From the NCBI GenBank assembly GCA_022824735.1, contig JAJDZI010000056.1:1-40523 (forward strand): a DNA stretch of 40,523 nucleotides. Direction: 5' to 3'. The first letter of the stretch is position 1. Each line of letters starts with the position of its first letter. The notes beneath the pieces are model-generated. The model made no database searches and was not told the origin of the DNA. It was given only the letters and a program-made list of their open reading frames with translations. Positions 23,097-31,833 of this stretch are shown here, one piece after another. The stretch comes from Nitrospirales bacterium. Its GTDB lineage: Bacteria > Nitrospirota > Nitrospiria > Nitrospirales > UBA8639. A program made the position numbers and the translations under genes.

Positions 23097-24923
23097 ATGA
23101 GCAAGAGCAGATATGGAAGTCACTTGGCCCGGTGGGGCGTGTGCTTGAGCGTGAGTGTGCTGCTGGGGTTGGGGCTGCCCCTGAGCAGTGGCGCACAGGA
23201 AGACCTGCCGGAAGGGTTTAAACAGCAGGGCCTGCCGTCGCCCCCGCCTGCGGAGCAGATCGAGGCAGGCAAGCGAGTCTATTTTACCAAATGTGTGTGG
23301 TGTCACGGCGTGGAAGGGGCCGGGGACGGGCCTGGCGCAGTGCGGTTGTGGCCCCGACCGCGGAACTTCAACGCGGGCACCTTCAAGATCCGGCACACGG
23401 CCAGCGGGCAGTTGCCCCTGATTGACGTGGACCTGCTCCAAACGGTCACGCACGGCCTGCCGGGGTCGGCCATGCCGTCGTGGGAAGGCATTCTCACCGA
23501 ACAACAGCGCAAGGACGTGCTGGCTTTCGTGACCACCCAACTGGTCCAGGATCGGTCGTGGCAGGACGAAGAATTTGAAGAACTCTTTGTGTTGCAGTTG
23601 GATCAACTCGCCCCGAAACAGAACACCCCGGAGTCTATCAAACGGGGTTCTGAATTGGTGGTGGAAAAGAAATGCATCGAATGTCACGGCCTGGAAGGCC
23701 GGGGCGACGGGAACGCGTTCAACCTCAAGGATGACTGGGGCTTTTCCATCCAGCCGGCGGACTGGCACAAATGCTGGAACTTCCGGGGCAGTCGTCAGGA
23801 TCCGTACAATGTCCGGAACATCTTCCGGACCTTCTCCACGGGGTTGAACGGGACGCCGATGCCCTCGTTTGCGGACAATACCAGCGTGGACGAGCGGTGG
23901 GACATTGCCAACTACGTCAACTCGCTGTGTGAGCGGGCCAATGAGATTCCCGCGCCGCAAGGGCAGGTGAGCGATGAAACGGCGCAGGTCTTCTCCACGG
24001 CGGCGCCCTTGCCGATCGACCCGCTGACGGACAAACCGAAGAGTAACTTCGTGATTCCGTCAAAATTCGTGGAAGGGGATCTCCCGACGGATGAAAACGA
24101 CGAGCGGTGGAAACTGATCCCCCGGCGGTGGTTGGCCATGGGCGGACAGATCACGCACAAACCCCGTAATTTCGTGAACCGCATTGACGACATGTGGGTA
24201 CAGGCACTGTATAACGAAACGCATATCGAATTCATGTTCCGCTGGGATGACCGGACCAAGAGCATTCAGGAAGATGAAGTCGACTGGGATCCCACGGAAG
24301 TGAACCTGGGTGACTATGGCGTTGAGGAACAGGCCCCGCAGGGCACGACGTTTGCCGAAGATCCGTTCCATCAGGAATCGATTGCGGCCAAGCAAAAAGA
24401 CGGCTATTCCGTGTATAACGACGGCGTGGCGTTCCAATTCCCTGTCAAGTGGCAGGAACTGCCGGCCCCGCGGAAACCGCGCTACTTCTGGGGCGATGAA
24501 ACGTTCTCGGTGGACCTGACCAAATGGACGGCAGACGGGACCTTGGGCGTGTATGAAGGAACCGGCTGGGACCAGGACCTCACCGAGTTGGACTTCCAGG
24601 AAGAAGTGGAAGTGGTGAAAGCGGAGTGGGCGAATGGCCGCTGGACGGTGATTGTGAAGCGCCCCTTGAAAGGTGACTACGAAGAAGTGGCGTACCTGGA
24701 GGCTGGCAAATACATCCCGATGGTGTTTTTTGCCTGGGACGGGCACAACGGGGACGTGGGCCGGAAGATGGCCGTGTCGGCGTTCTATTATCTGGTGATG
24801 GAGCCGCCGATTCCGTTGACCACCTACGTGTATCCGGGGTTGATCACGGTCGGTATCGTGATTATCGAAGGCTGGGTGTTGGGCCGCCGCGCCAACCGGC
24901 GGAAGGAAAAAGGCCAGGCCTAA
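23097..24923 (+). CDS. dihaem cytochrome c-EB_dh fusion with C-terminal membrane anchor
   Basis: The start ATG at 23097 (GGAGAGGAGCGGAG upstream) gives a Sec signal peptide. Two cytochrome c domains follow, with CVWCH (66-70)/M126 and CIECH (193-197)/M255. From about residue 310 the sequence looks like the ethylbenzene-dehydrogenase-type haem b domain seen in gamma subunits of type II DMSO-reductase enzymes (MWVQALYNETHIEFMFRWDD, DGVAFQFPV, GTGWDQD, RWTVIVKRPL). A C-terminal TM helix (YPGLITVGIVIIEGWVLG) anchors it. Up to three haems could be held on one polypeptide. It could be an NxrC-like haem relay between nitrite oxidoreductase and the oxidase complex. It is the last gene of the copy 2 operon. 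Confidence 0.83.
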   Translation: MSKSRYGSHLARWGVCLSVSVLLGLGLPLSSGAQEDLPEGFKQQGLPSPPPAEQIEAGKRVYFTKCVWCHGVEGAGDGPGAVRLWPRPRNFNAGTFKIRHTASGQLPLIDVDLLQTVTHGLPGSAMPSWEGILTEQQRKDVLAFVTTQLVQDRSWQDEEFEELFVLQLDQLAPKQNTPESIKRGSELVVEKKCIECHGLEGRGDGNAFNLKDDWGFSIQPADWHKCWNFRGSRQDPYNVRNIFRTFSTGLNGTPMPSFADNTSVDERWDIANYVNSLCERANEIPAPQGQVSDETAQVFSTAAPLPIDPLTDKPKSNFVIPSKFVEGDLPTDENDERWKLIPRRWLAMGGQITHKPRNFVNRIDDMWVQALYNETHIEFMFRWDDRTKSIQEDEVDWDPTEVNLGDYGVEEQAPQGTTFAEDPFHQESIAAKQKDGYSVYNDGVAFQFPVKWQELPAPRKPRYFWGDETFSVDLTKWTADGTLGVYEGTGWDQDLTELDFQEEVEVVKAEWANGRWTVIVKRPLKGDYEEVAYLEAGKYIPMVFFAWDGHNGDVGRKMAVSAFYYLVMEPPIPLTTYVYPGLITVGIVIIEGWVLGRRANRRKEKGQA

Positions 24924-24951
24924 GCACACGCGCCTGATAGAGAGAACAAGG

Positions 24952-24983
24952 AAGGGGGTGGACCGGCGTCCACCCCCTTTTTT
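24952..24983 (+). terminator. intrinsic terminator closing the oxidase-cytochrome operon
   Basis: A 12-bp perfect stem AAGGGGGTGGAC / GTCCACCCCCTT with a 4-base CGGC loop is followed by a T run. It lies 28 bases after the stop at 24923. Confidence 0.93.
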
Positions 24984-25099
24984 ATTATAGGGAATCACTC
25001 CCCCCTTGATGCCTGTCCTGAGCGAAGCCGAAGGAGGGAGTCGCAGAAGCCGAGCCCTGCGGCGAAGGCTGATGCGGTGAGGGGAAAAGAAAGAACGGA

Positions 25100-25714
25100 A
25101 TGTCAGGGAAGGTGATTCAAGACGTTTCAGGTGTGGTGTTAGCTGGCGGAAAGAGCAAAAGAATGGGGATGGACAAACGCCACCTGTCCGTTCATGGCAA
25201 ACCGCTTCTGGACAGGGTCACTTCCGTTCTACTGGAGCTTTTCCCCGAAGTGCTCCTGGTCCTGGCTGAAGAAGATCTTTCGGGACAAGACGAGAGAATA
25301 CGAATCGTCACTGATCTTGTACCGGCCTGTGCTGCGGTAGGGGGGCTGTATACCGGTCTGTCCCATTCCCGCTCTCCGCGCGTCTTTGTTGTTGCCTGTG
25401 ATATGCCGTTCATCAACCCGGCCGTTATTGAGCTTTTTCTTCAGAAGATCGATGCAACGGATATTGTCGTGGCGCAATTGCTGAACGGGCTTCAGCCCCT
25501 GCACGGGGTGTATTCAAAACAGTGCCTGCCGGTTTTGAAGGACATGATTGATGACCGGGATCTCCGTCTTCAAAACATTGCCGACAAGCCGGGCCTGACC
25601 GTGCATCGTGTTCCCGAAACGGAGATTCAGCGCTTGGATCCCCAGTTGCTTTCCTTTCTGAATTTGAATTCACCGGCCGATCTTGAGCTTGCGAACAAAA
25701 TCACTCCCGGCTAG
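25100..25714 (+). CDS. mobA: molybdenum cofactor guanylyltransferase
   Basis: MobA adds GMP from GTP to molybdopterin to make the MGD form used by DMSO-reductase-family enzymes such as nitrite oxidoreductase. The 204-aa protein has the expected nucleotidyltransferase start VVLAGGKSKRMGMDK (residues 13-27), then GGLYTGLSHS and VVACDMPFINPAVIELF with the metal-binding Asp. A short C-terminal HRVPE...FLNLNSPADLELA segment is typical of MobA. Length is normal. The ribosome site is weak (GGGAAAAGAAAG). It sits between the cytochrome operon and argS, matching the demand of the molybdoenzyme genes at the right end of the window. Confidence 0.92.
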   Translation: MSGKVIQDVSGVVLAGGKSKRMGMDKRHLSVHGKPLLDRVTSVLLELFPEVLLVLAEEDLSGQDERIRIVTDLVPACAAVGGLYTGLSHSRSPRVFVVACDMPFINPAVIELFLQKIDATDIVVAQLLNGLQPLHGVYSKQCLPVLKDMIDDRDLRLQNIADKPGLTVHRVPETEIQRLDPQLLSFLNLNSPADLELANKITPG

Positions 25715-25843
25715 TTCCCATGCGCAGGGAATGCATCGAATGGCCATGACTCCGGCCCGTCCGTTGCTTGCGAGGCCCGGAAAGCCTGTGTTACATTCCG
25801 AAGCCTCTTCTCCCTGAATTCCCACTTATTTTTCGATACCAGC

Positions 25844-27595
25844 ATGTCTGTCGGAATCGTTCAAGAACAGGTTGCCTCTGCCATTACCGGCGCCTTGCTG
25901 GAGGCAAGGAAACGCGGAGCCTTGCAATCAACGAATTTTCCCGAGCCCGTGATTGATTTTCCCAAGCGGGAGGAATGGGGGGATTTGTCCTCGAACGTGG
26001 CCATGAGCATGGCGAAAGAGGAGAAGCGTCCGCCGTTGGAAGTGGCTCAAGTCATTGCGGATCAACTCCGAACCTCGTGTCCCCTTTTGGAAAACGTGTC
26101 GGTCGCTCCGCCCGGATTCTTGAATTTTACGCTTCGCCCGGACTGCTGGTTTTCGGTACTCGAAGAGATTGAGCGGACAGGCGACCGTTACGGCCACGGC
26201 ACGGCTGGACAAGGGCAGCGTGTTCTTCTGGAATTTGTCAGTGCGAATCCTACTGGTCCCCTGCACATGGGACATGGGCGCGGAGCCGCGCTGGGTGAGG
26301 CTTTGGCAAGATTGCTGCGAGCCGCAGGGTATGTCGTCCACAAGGAGTATTATATCAATGATGCGGGTCGCCAAATGAAACTGTTGGCCGATTCCGTGTA
26401 CGCGCGGTACCTGGAACTGCATGGCCGTGATTGTTCGTTTCCCGAGGATGGGTACCATGGAGATTACATCAAAGTTCTGGCGCAAGCGTTGAACCGGGAA
26501 AAAGGCGCGGACGTCCTGACCCTGGACGGTGACGCCGCTCGCAGGGAATGCGGGCAATGGGCATCCGGGCAACTCGTACGAGCCATCAAGGATGATCTTG
26601 AGCGATTCGGGGTGACGTTTGAGACCTGGTACAGCGAAGCCTCGTTGTTTTCTGCGGGGAACATCGAGGCGGCTTTGCAGGACCTCGAACAGCGGGACCT
26701 GGTGTTTATCCGTGACGAGGCCACGTGGTTCCGGTCTTCTGAATTTCAGGATGAAAAAGACCGTGTGGTGCGCAAGCAGGATGGCGACTATACCTACTTG
26801 GCTTCGGATATCGCCTACCATTTCGATAAGTTGCAGCGTGGCTATGAATGGTTGATTAACATTTGGGGCGCGGATCATCATGGTTACGTCCCGCGTATGA
26901 AAGCCGCGGTCAAAGCCTTTGGCTACGGCGACGATCGTTTGCGGGTGGTGTTGGTCCAGATGGTGCGGTTATTGCGGGGCGGGGAAACAGTCGAGATGTC
27001 CAAACGGGCAGGCGAATTTATCACGTTACAGGACGTGGTCGATGAAGTCGGGGCCGATGCCGCCAAGTTTTTTTTTCTGATGCGTCGTTCGGATACGCAT
27101 CTTGAATTCGATCTTGAGTTGGCAAAGAAACAGTCTTCGGACAATCCCGTTTATTACGTTCAATACGCCCACGCGCGGCTGGCCAGTTTGTTCAGGACGG
27201 CCCGAGAACGAGGGTTTCCCGTCCTGCCGGTCGGCGATACGCCGTTGGCCGCGTTGGTCCAGCCGGAAGAACTTCGGCTGGTGAAGCAGTTGTCGAGTTT
27301 CCCCGGGTTGATTGACGCGAGTGCCAAGGCCTTGGAGCCTCATCGCATCACGTTCTATCTTCAGGAGCTTGCGGGGTTGCTCCACGTTTTCTACTACAAG
27401 CATCGCGTTCTTCCGCCCAGGACCGGCGACGTCAAGGACGATGGAGCCGATGAGGATGGAGAACCGGGTGAATCGGTTCGGGAGCATTTATCCAAGGAAT
27501 TGACCATGGCCAGGCTGGTTTTGTTGAAACAGGTTCAAACGGTGATCAAGAACGGACTCGGGTTATTGGGCGTCAGCGCTCCGGAAGCCATGTAG
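25844..27595 (+). CDS. argS: arginyl-tRNA synthetase
   Basis: ArgRS charges tRNA-Arg with arginine. The 583-aa protein has the class I signature HMGH (141-144) within SANPTGPLHMGHGRGAALGE. The N-terminal Add1 domain is recognisable (WGDLSSNVAMSMAKEEKR), as is an MSKRAGEFITL segment in place of KMSKS and the C-terminal anticodon-binding helices ending NGLGLLGVSAPEAM. Near the C-terminus a short acidic insert (DDGADEDGEPGES) is unusual but lies in a loop. No distinct promoter or ribosome site is obvious in the 129-base gap after mobA. Confidence 0.96.
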   Translation: MSVGIVQEQVASAITGALLEARKRGALQSTNFPEPVIDFPKREEWGDLSSNVAMSMAKEEKRPPLEVAQVIADQLRTSCPLLENVSVAPPGFLNFTLRPDCWFSVLEEIERTGDRYGHGTAGQGQRVLLEFVSANPTGPLHMGHGRGAALGEALARLLRAAGYVVHKEYYINDAGRQMKLLADSVYARYLELHGRDCSFPEDGYHGDYIKVLAQALNREKGADVLTLDGDAARRECGQWASGQLVRAIKDDLERFGVTFETWYSEASLFSAGNIEAALQDLEQRDLVFIRDEATWFRSSEFQDEKDRVVRKQDGDYTYLASDIAYHFDKLQRGYEWLINIWGADHHGYVPRMKAAVKAFGYGDDRLRVVLVQMVRLLRGGETVEMSKRAGEFITLQDVVDEVGADAAKFFFLMRRSDTHLEFDLELAKKQSSDNPVYYVQYAHARLASLFRTARERGFPVLPVGDTPLAALVQPEELRLVKQLSSFPGLIDASAKALEPHRITFYLQELAGLLHVFYYKHRVLPPRTGDVKDDGADEDGEPGESVREHLSKELTMARLVLLKQVQTVIKNGLGLLGVSAPEAM

Positions 27596-27621
27596 GGAAT
27601 TCAATGGGTTGAGCGCGTATC

Positions 27622-28806
27622 GTGATTGCTTTTTCCGTAGATCGGCAGGACCCCCGGTGCGCAGCCCGTGCCGGGGTGCTGTCCACCTCTCACGGCGCCG
27701 TCGACACGCCGGTGTTCATGCCCGTCGGCACGCTGGGCACGGTGAAGGGCGTGGCGCCCGGTGAACTGCGGGAATTGGGCTTTGGATTGATGCTGAGTAA
27801 TGCCTATCATTTGTATTTGCGACCCGGCCACCGGCTCATTCAGGAGCAAGGCGGGCTTCATGGGTTTACGGCGTGGAACGGGGCGATTTTAACGGACAGC
27901 GGGGGCTTTCAGTTGGTCAGCCTTGCGGACCTGCGGAAGATCACGGATGACGGAATTTCCTTCAGGTCGCATTTGGACGGATCCCTGCATCATCTCACGC
28001 CCGAGTTGTGCATGGACATTCAAATGGCCCTGGGCTCGGACGTGATGATGACGTTGGATGAATGCCCGCCGCATCCCTGTTCAAACGAGCAGGCCAGGAT
28101 TGCGGTGACGCGGACGACGGCATGGGCGAAACGGTGCGTCGCGGCCGCGCGTGACCGGCGACAGGCGCTGTTCGGGATCGTGCAAGGCGCGCTGGATGCC
28201 GATTTGCGCCGGCAGTCCGCTCGCGAGTTGGTGGAGATCGGATTTGATGGGTACGCCATCGGTGGGCTATCGTTGGGAGAAGACAAGCCTGCCTTGCTGG
28301 CCATGCTTGAAGTTTCGGTTGACGAACTGCCTCCCTCCCGCCCTCGTTACCTGATGGGCGTTGGTCTTCCCGAAGACCTTGTCGAAGGCGTCATGCGCGG
28401 AGTGGATATGTTTGACTGCGTGATTCCGTCTCGTCATGGGCGGACGGGATGGTTGTTCACGACTCGAGGACGGGTCTTGATCAAACAGGCGCAATATGCG
28501 AAGGATAATGGCCCGATCGATGCGCAGTGCGAATGTCCGGTCTGCCGGAAATATTCCCGGGCCTATTTGCGGCACCTGTATCTGTCCAATGAAATGTTGG
28601 GGGTGCGACTGAACACGATTCACAATCTTTGGTATTATCGAACGCTTATGGATGCGATGCGTTCGGCGATTCAGGACGGCGTCTTTCCGGCGTTTCGCCG
28701 GGCTTTCTATGAACAACGCCGTGAGTATGAAAAGAGTGCCGCATATGCAGAACCGGCCGGCGCGGCGGCCGTGGCCGGGGGATCAACAAGCGGAAAGGAT
28801 GGGTAG
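27622..28806 (+). CDS. tgt: queuine tRNA-ribosyltransferase
   Basis: Tgt swaps guanine-34 of GUN-anticodon tRNAs for preQ1. A GTG start at 27622 gives 394 aa. Diagnostic elements are TDSGGFQLVS with D92 (general acid/base), GGLSLGEDKP, MFDCVIPSRHGRTG with the nucleophile D265, and the zinc site CECPVCRKYSRAYLRHL plus a downstream His. The Ala/Gly-rich tail beyond residue 370 is extra compared with the core family. The next gene, yajC, starts at the base after the stop, making a tgt-yajC-secD-secF operon, an order common in bacteria. Confidence 0.96.
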   Translation: MIAFSVDRQDPRCAARAGVLSTSHGAVDTPVFMPVGTLGTVKGVAPGELRELGFGLMLSNAYHLYLRPGHRLIQEQGGLHGFTAWNGAILTDSGGFQLVSLADLRKITDDGISFRSHLDGSLHHLTPELCMDIQMALGSDVMMTLDECPPHPCSNEQARIAVTRTTAWAKRCVAAARDRRQALFGIVQGALDADLRRQSARELVEIGFDGYAIGGLSLGEDKPALLAMLEVSVDELPPSRPRYLMGVGLPEDLVEGVMRGVDMFDCVIPSRHGRTGWLFTTRGRVLIKQAQYAKDNGPIDAQCECPVCRKYSRAYLRHLYLSNEMLGVRLNTIHNLWYYRTLMDAMRSAIQDGVFPAFRRAFYEQRREYEKSAAYAEPAGAAAVAGGSTSGKDG

Positions 28807-29130
28807 ATGGGCATGGAGATCGGCTCGATAGCCTGGGCACAGGGAGGGGCGCCGGAGGGAGCGGCGGGGCTCTTTTCCCTGGTGCCGTTCATTTTGATTT
28901 TCGTGGTGTTTTATTTTTTGTTGATCCTGCCGCAGCAAAGGAAACAGAAACAGCACAAGGAGATGTTAACCAAGTTGAAAAAGGGCGACAAGATTATCAC
29001 GTCTGCCGGTCTGTGGGGGTCTATTACCCGGTTGGATAAAGAGACCGCCACCGTGCAAGTGGATGACAATACGAAAGTGAAGATTCAACGTGAGAACATT
29101 TCCCGGTTACGGACGGACGACGAAGGATAG
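28807..29130 (+). CDS. yajC: preprotein translocase accessory subunit YajC
   Basis: YajC is a small single-TM partner of SecDF in the Sec translocon. The 107-aa protein has a hydrophobic helix (LVPFILIFVVFYFLLILPQQ, residues 24-43) followed by RKQKQHKEMLTKLKKGDKII and the typical TSAGLWGSITRLDKETATVQ beta segment. Its start follows the tgt stop without a gap, and an internal ATG two codons on (MEIGSIAWAQGG) is equally possible. secD starts 9 bases later. Confidence 0.95.
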   Translation: MGMEIGSIAWAQGGAPEGAAGLFSLVPFILIFVVFYFLLILPQQRKQKQHKEMLTKLKKGDKIITSAGLWGSITRLDKETATVQVDDNTKVKIQRENISRLRTDDEG

Positions 29131-29139
29131 AGGACAAGC

Positions 29140-30780
29140 ATGAAAAAAATTCGCGGTCGCTTGTTACTGGTATTGCTCCTCTCCGCGGTGTCCTTCTATT
29201 TGTTTCTGCCTTCATGGCCGGGACTGTACGACCGGATTCCCGAGAGCGTCAGGTGGCTGATTCCTCCCCGCGGCGTCTCGCTCGGCCTCGACCTGCAGGG
29301 CGGCATTCACTTGGTGTTGGAGGTGGAAGAGGAGCGGGCCGTCGAGATTGCCGTTGACCGTGCCGTCAAAGCCATGCGGGATCTGTTGACCGACAAGGAG
29401 ATCGCCTTCGACACCGTTGAACGGGTCGGGAGTCTCCAGGTTCGGCTTGAATTGTCGCGGGAGGAAACGGTCGAAGAAACCGCGGAACTGGTTCGTGACG
29501 AATTCCCTTCGTATTTTCAGGTTTCGCAAGAAGGCCGTATCCTGGTCGTCGAAATCCTCGACAGCGAAGTCAACCGGATCAAGAACGCGGCCATCAACCA
29601 GGCCTTGGAGACGATTCGAAACCGGATCGATCAATTCGGCGTCACGGAACCGCTCCTGCAACGCCAGGGGCGGACGGAACTCGTGATCCAACTTCCCGGG
29701 GTCAAGGATCCCGAGCGGGCGAAAAGCCTGATCCAGGATACCGCCTTGCTGGAATTCAAAATGCTCGACGAGGACAATCAGCCCGGCCTCGGGTTGCCCG
29801 TGCAAGTCGAACGCAGTGAAGAGGCGGGTATTCAAGAGCAATTTGCCGGCAAGGTTCCCGAGGGTTCGGAAATTCTGTTTGAACCCATCCCCGATTCCAA
29901 GGGCGGCCCTCCGGTCTTCAGCCGGCCGTATCTCGTGCGAAAAGAGGCGGCGCTGACCGGGGACGTGTTGCAGGACGCGCGCGTCAATTATACGGAATTC
30001 AGCGAAGTCTACGTGGGGGTGACGTTCGACAGCAAAGGCGCGAAAGAATTCGGACGGATTACCAGTGCCAACGTGGGGAAGTTCATGGCAATCGTGCTGG
30101 ACGGCACGGTCTATTCGGCGCCGCGTATTAACGAACCCATTCTCGGCGGGCGGGCCCAGATCACCGGCAATTTTACCACGGATGAAGCCAATGACCTGGC
30201 CATCGTTCTTCGAGCCGGCGCGCTGCCCGCGCCGATGAAAACGATACAGGACCTGACCGTGGGGCCTTCGTTGGGACAGGATTCCATTGAGAAAGGGCTG
30301 AAGACGACGCTGATTGCCGGCCTGATCGTGCTGATCTTTATGGTGATCTATTACCGGATGTCGGGGGTGATTGCCGATGCGGCCCTGGTGTTGAATCTCC
30401 TGTGTTTGTTGGGCGCGTTATCCGGTCTCAATGCGACGCTGACGTTGCCGGGGATCGCGGGTATCATTTTGACGATCGGTATGGGGGTGGACTCCAATAT
30501 TCTGATTTTTGAACGTATCAGGGAAGAACTGAGGCAGGGCCGTCCCGTTCGCTTGGCGGTCGATGCCGGATACGACAAAGCCTTCTTGACGATTGTCGAT
30601 TCTCACGTCACGACGTTGATTACCGGATTGGCGTTGTTTTTATTCGGCACCGGGCCCATCAAGGGGTTTGCCGTGACCCTGTGCCTGGGTATTGGGATCA
30701 ACCTGTTCACCGCGTTAATCGGGACCAAGGTTGTCTTCGATCTTATCAATCGACGCAAGCTGGAACGATTGAGCATTTAG
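29140..30780 (+). CDS. secD: protein translocase subunit SecD
   Basis: SecD uses the proton gradient to pull proteins across the inner membrane after SecA-driven insertion. The 546-aa protein has a first TM helix (residues 9-27), the LGLDLQGGIHLVLEVE motif (about 48-63), a large periplasmic P1 region and the conserved stretch VGVTFDSKGAKEFGRITSAN. The C-terminal block of five TM helices includes GMGVDSNILIFERIREELRQ. A ribosome site (AGAGGA) precedes the ATG. Length is within the usual range. It is followed 24 bases later by secF. Confidence 0.97.
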   Translation: MKKIRGRLLLVLLLSAVSFYLFLPSWPGLYDRIPESVRWLIPPRGVSLGLDLQGGIHLVLEVEEERAVEIAVDRAVKAMRDLLTDKEIAFDTVERVGSLQVRLELSREETVEETAELVRDEFPSYFQVSQEGRILVVEILDSEVNRIKNAAINQALETIRNRIDQFGVTEPLLQRQGRTELVIQLPGVKDPERAKSLIQDTALLEFKMLDEDNQPGLGLPVQVERSEEAGIQEQFAGKVPEGSEILFEPIPDSKGGPPVFSRPYLVRKEAALTGDVLQDARVNYTEFSEVYVGVTFDSKGAKEFGRITSANVGKFMAIVLDGTVYSAPRINEPILGGRAQITGNFTTDEANDLAIVLRAGALPAPMKTIQDLTVGPSLGQDSIEKGLKTTLIAGLIVLIFMVIYYRMSGVIADAALVLNLLCLLGALSGLNATLTLPGIAGIILTIGMGVDSNILIFERIREELRQGRPVRLAVDAGYDKAFLTIVDSHVTTLITGLALFLFGTGPIKGFAVTLCLGIGINLFTALIGTKVVFDLINRRKLERLSI

Positions 30781-30804
30781 CCTGTCTTGAGGTTGAGGTA
30801 AACC

Positions 30805-31725
30805 ATGCTGGAAATCATCGGCAAAACGAATATCGATTTCATGGGGAAACGCCACGTCGCGTTCGGTATCTCCGGCCTGCTGGTCCTGTTGGGCTTGATC
30901 GCGCTCGTCCAGGTCGGAACCGGAGCAGCCAATCTCGGCATCGACTTTGCCGGCGGCACGGCCGTCCAATTGAAATTTGAGAATGCGATCGGGATCGAGC
31001 AGGCCCGCCAGGCGCTTGGCAGGCATGGTTTGCAGGACGCTGAACTTCAGGAATTCACCCAGGACCATAAACTGTTGATCCGCGTGAAAACGGAAGACAC
31101 GCTGGAACAAAAAATTGCGGAAAAAATCGTGGAGGTCTTCGAAACGGAATTCAGCCGGAACAAGTTCGTGATCGATTCCAGTACGGAAATCGGCCCGACG
31201 ATCGGGCACCGGCTCCAACAGGACGCGTTGCTGGCGATCACGATTTCCCTGATCGGGATCATTCTCTACGTGGCCACGCGTTTTGAATTGCGATTTGGCG
31301 TGGCCGCGGCGGTTGCCACCTTCCATGACGTTCTGGCCGTCCTGGGCATCTATTATCTCCTCGACAAGGAAATCACCTTGTTGGTCGTGACGGCGTTATT
31401 GACCCTGGCTGGATACTCGCTGACCGACTCCGTCGTGGTCTTCGACCGCATCCGGGAAAACCTTCGAGCGCGGCGGCGTGAGACCATCCTGAACATTATC
31501 AACGCCGGGATCAATCAAGTGCTGACCAGAACCTTGATTACGACCCTGACCGTGGTGTTGGTGCTCGTTCCCTTGACGATCTTCGGGGGGGAAGTGCTCC
31601 ATGATTTTTCCCTCGCGCTGTTGTTGGGCGTGCTCATCGGCACGTATTCCTCCGTGTTCGTGGCCAGTCCTCTCCTGTTGATGTGGCCCGGCGGCAAGGG
31701 CAGGCTTCTGAGCCGAGGCACTTGA
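30805..31725 (+). CDS. secF: protein translocase subunit SecF
   Basis: SecF partners with SecD. The 306-aa protein has an N-terminal TM helix, the IDFAGGTAVQLKFENA motif (about 48-63), a small periplasmic domain, and five C-terminal TM helices with LAGYSLTDSVVVFDRIRENL and ITTLTVVLVLVPLTIFGGEV. A GAGGT ribosome site precedes the start. The operon appears to end here, but no hairpin terminator is visible in the 108-base gap before the kinase gene. Confidence 0.97.
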   Translation: MLEIIGKTNIDFMGKRHVAFGISGLLVLLGLIALVQVGTGAANLGIDFAGGTAVQLKFENAIGIEQARQALGRHGLQDAELQEFTQDHKLLIRVKTEDTLEQKIAEKIVEVFETEFSRNKFVIDSSTEIGPTIGHRLQQDALLAITISLIGIILYVATRFELRFGVAAAVATFHDVLAVLGIYYLLDKEITLLVVTALLTLAGYSLTDSVVVFDRIRENLRARRRETILNIINAGINQVLTRTLITTLTVVLVLVPLTIFGGEVLHDFSLALLLGVLIGTYSSVFVASPLLLMWPGGKGRLLSRGT

Positions 31726-31833
31726 AGGCACTGTTGTCTGACGCCCCATCCTTGACAAGGGTTGCCCTCTCTGAAAACATTCTTCGAACGTTCAGCGGTG
31801 AGGCGCCAGTCCGTCTTTAGGGGTATTCCGGCG

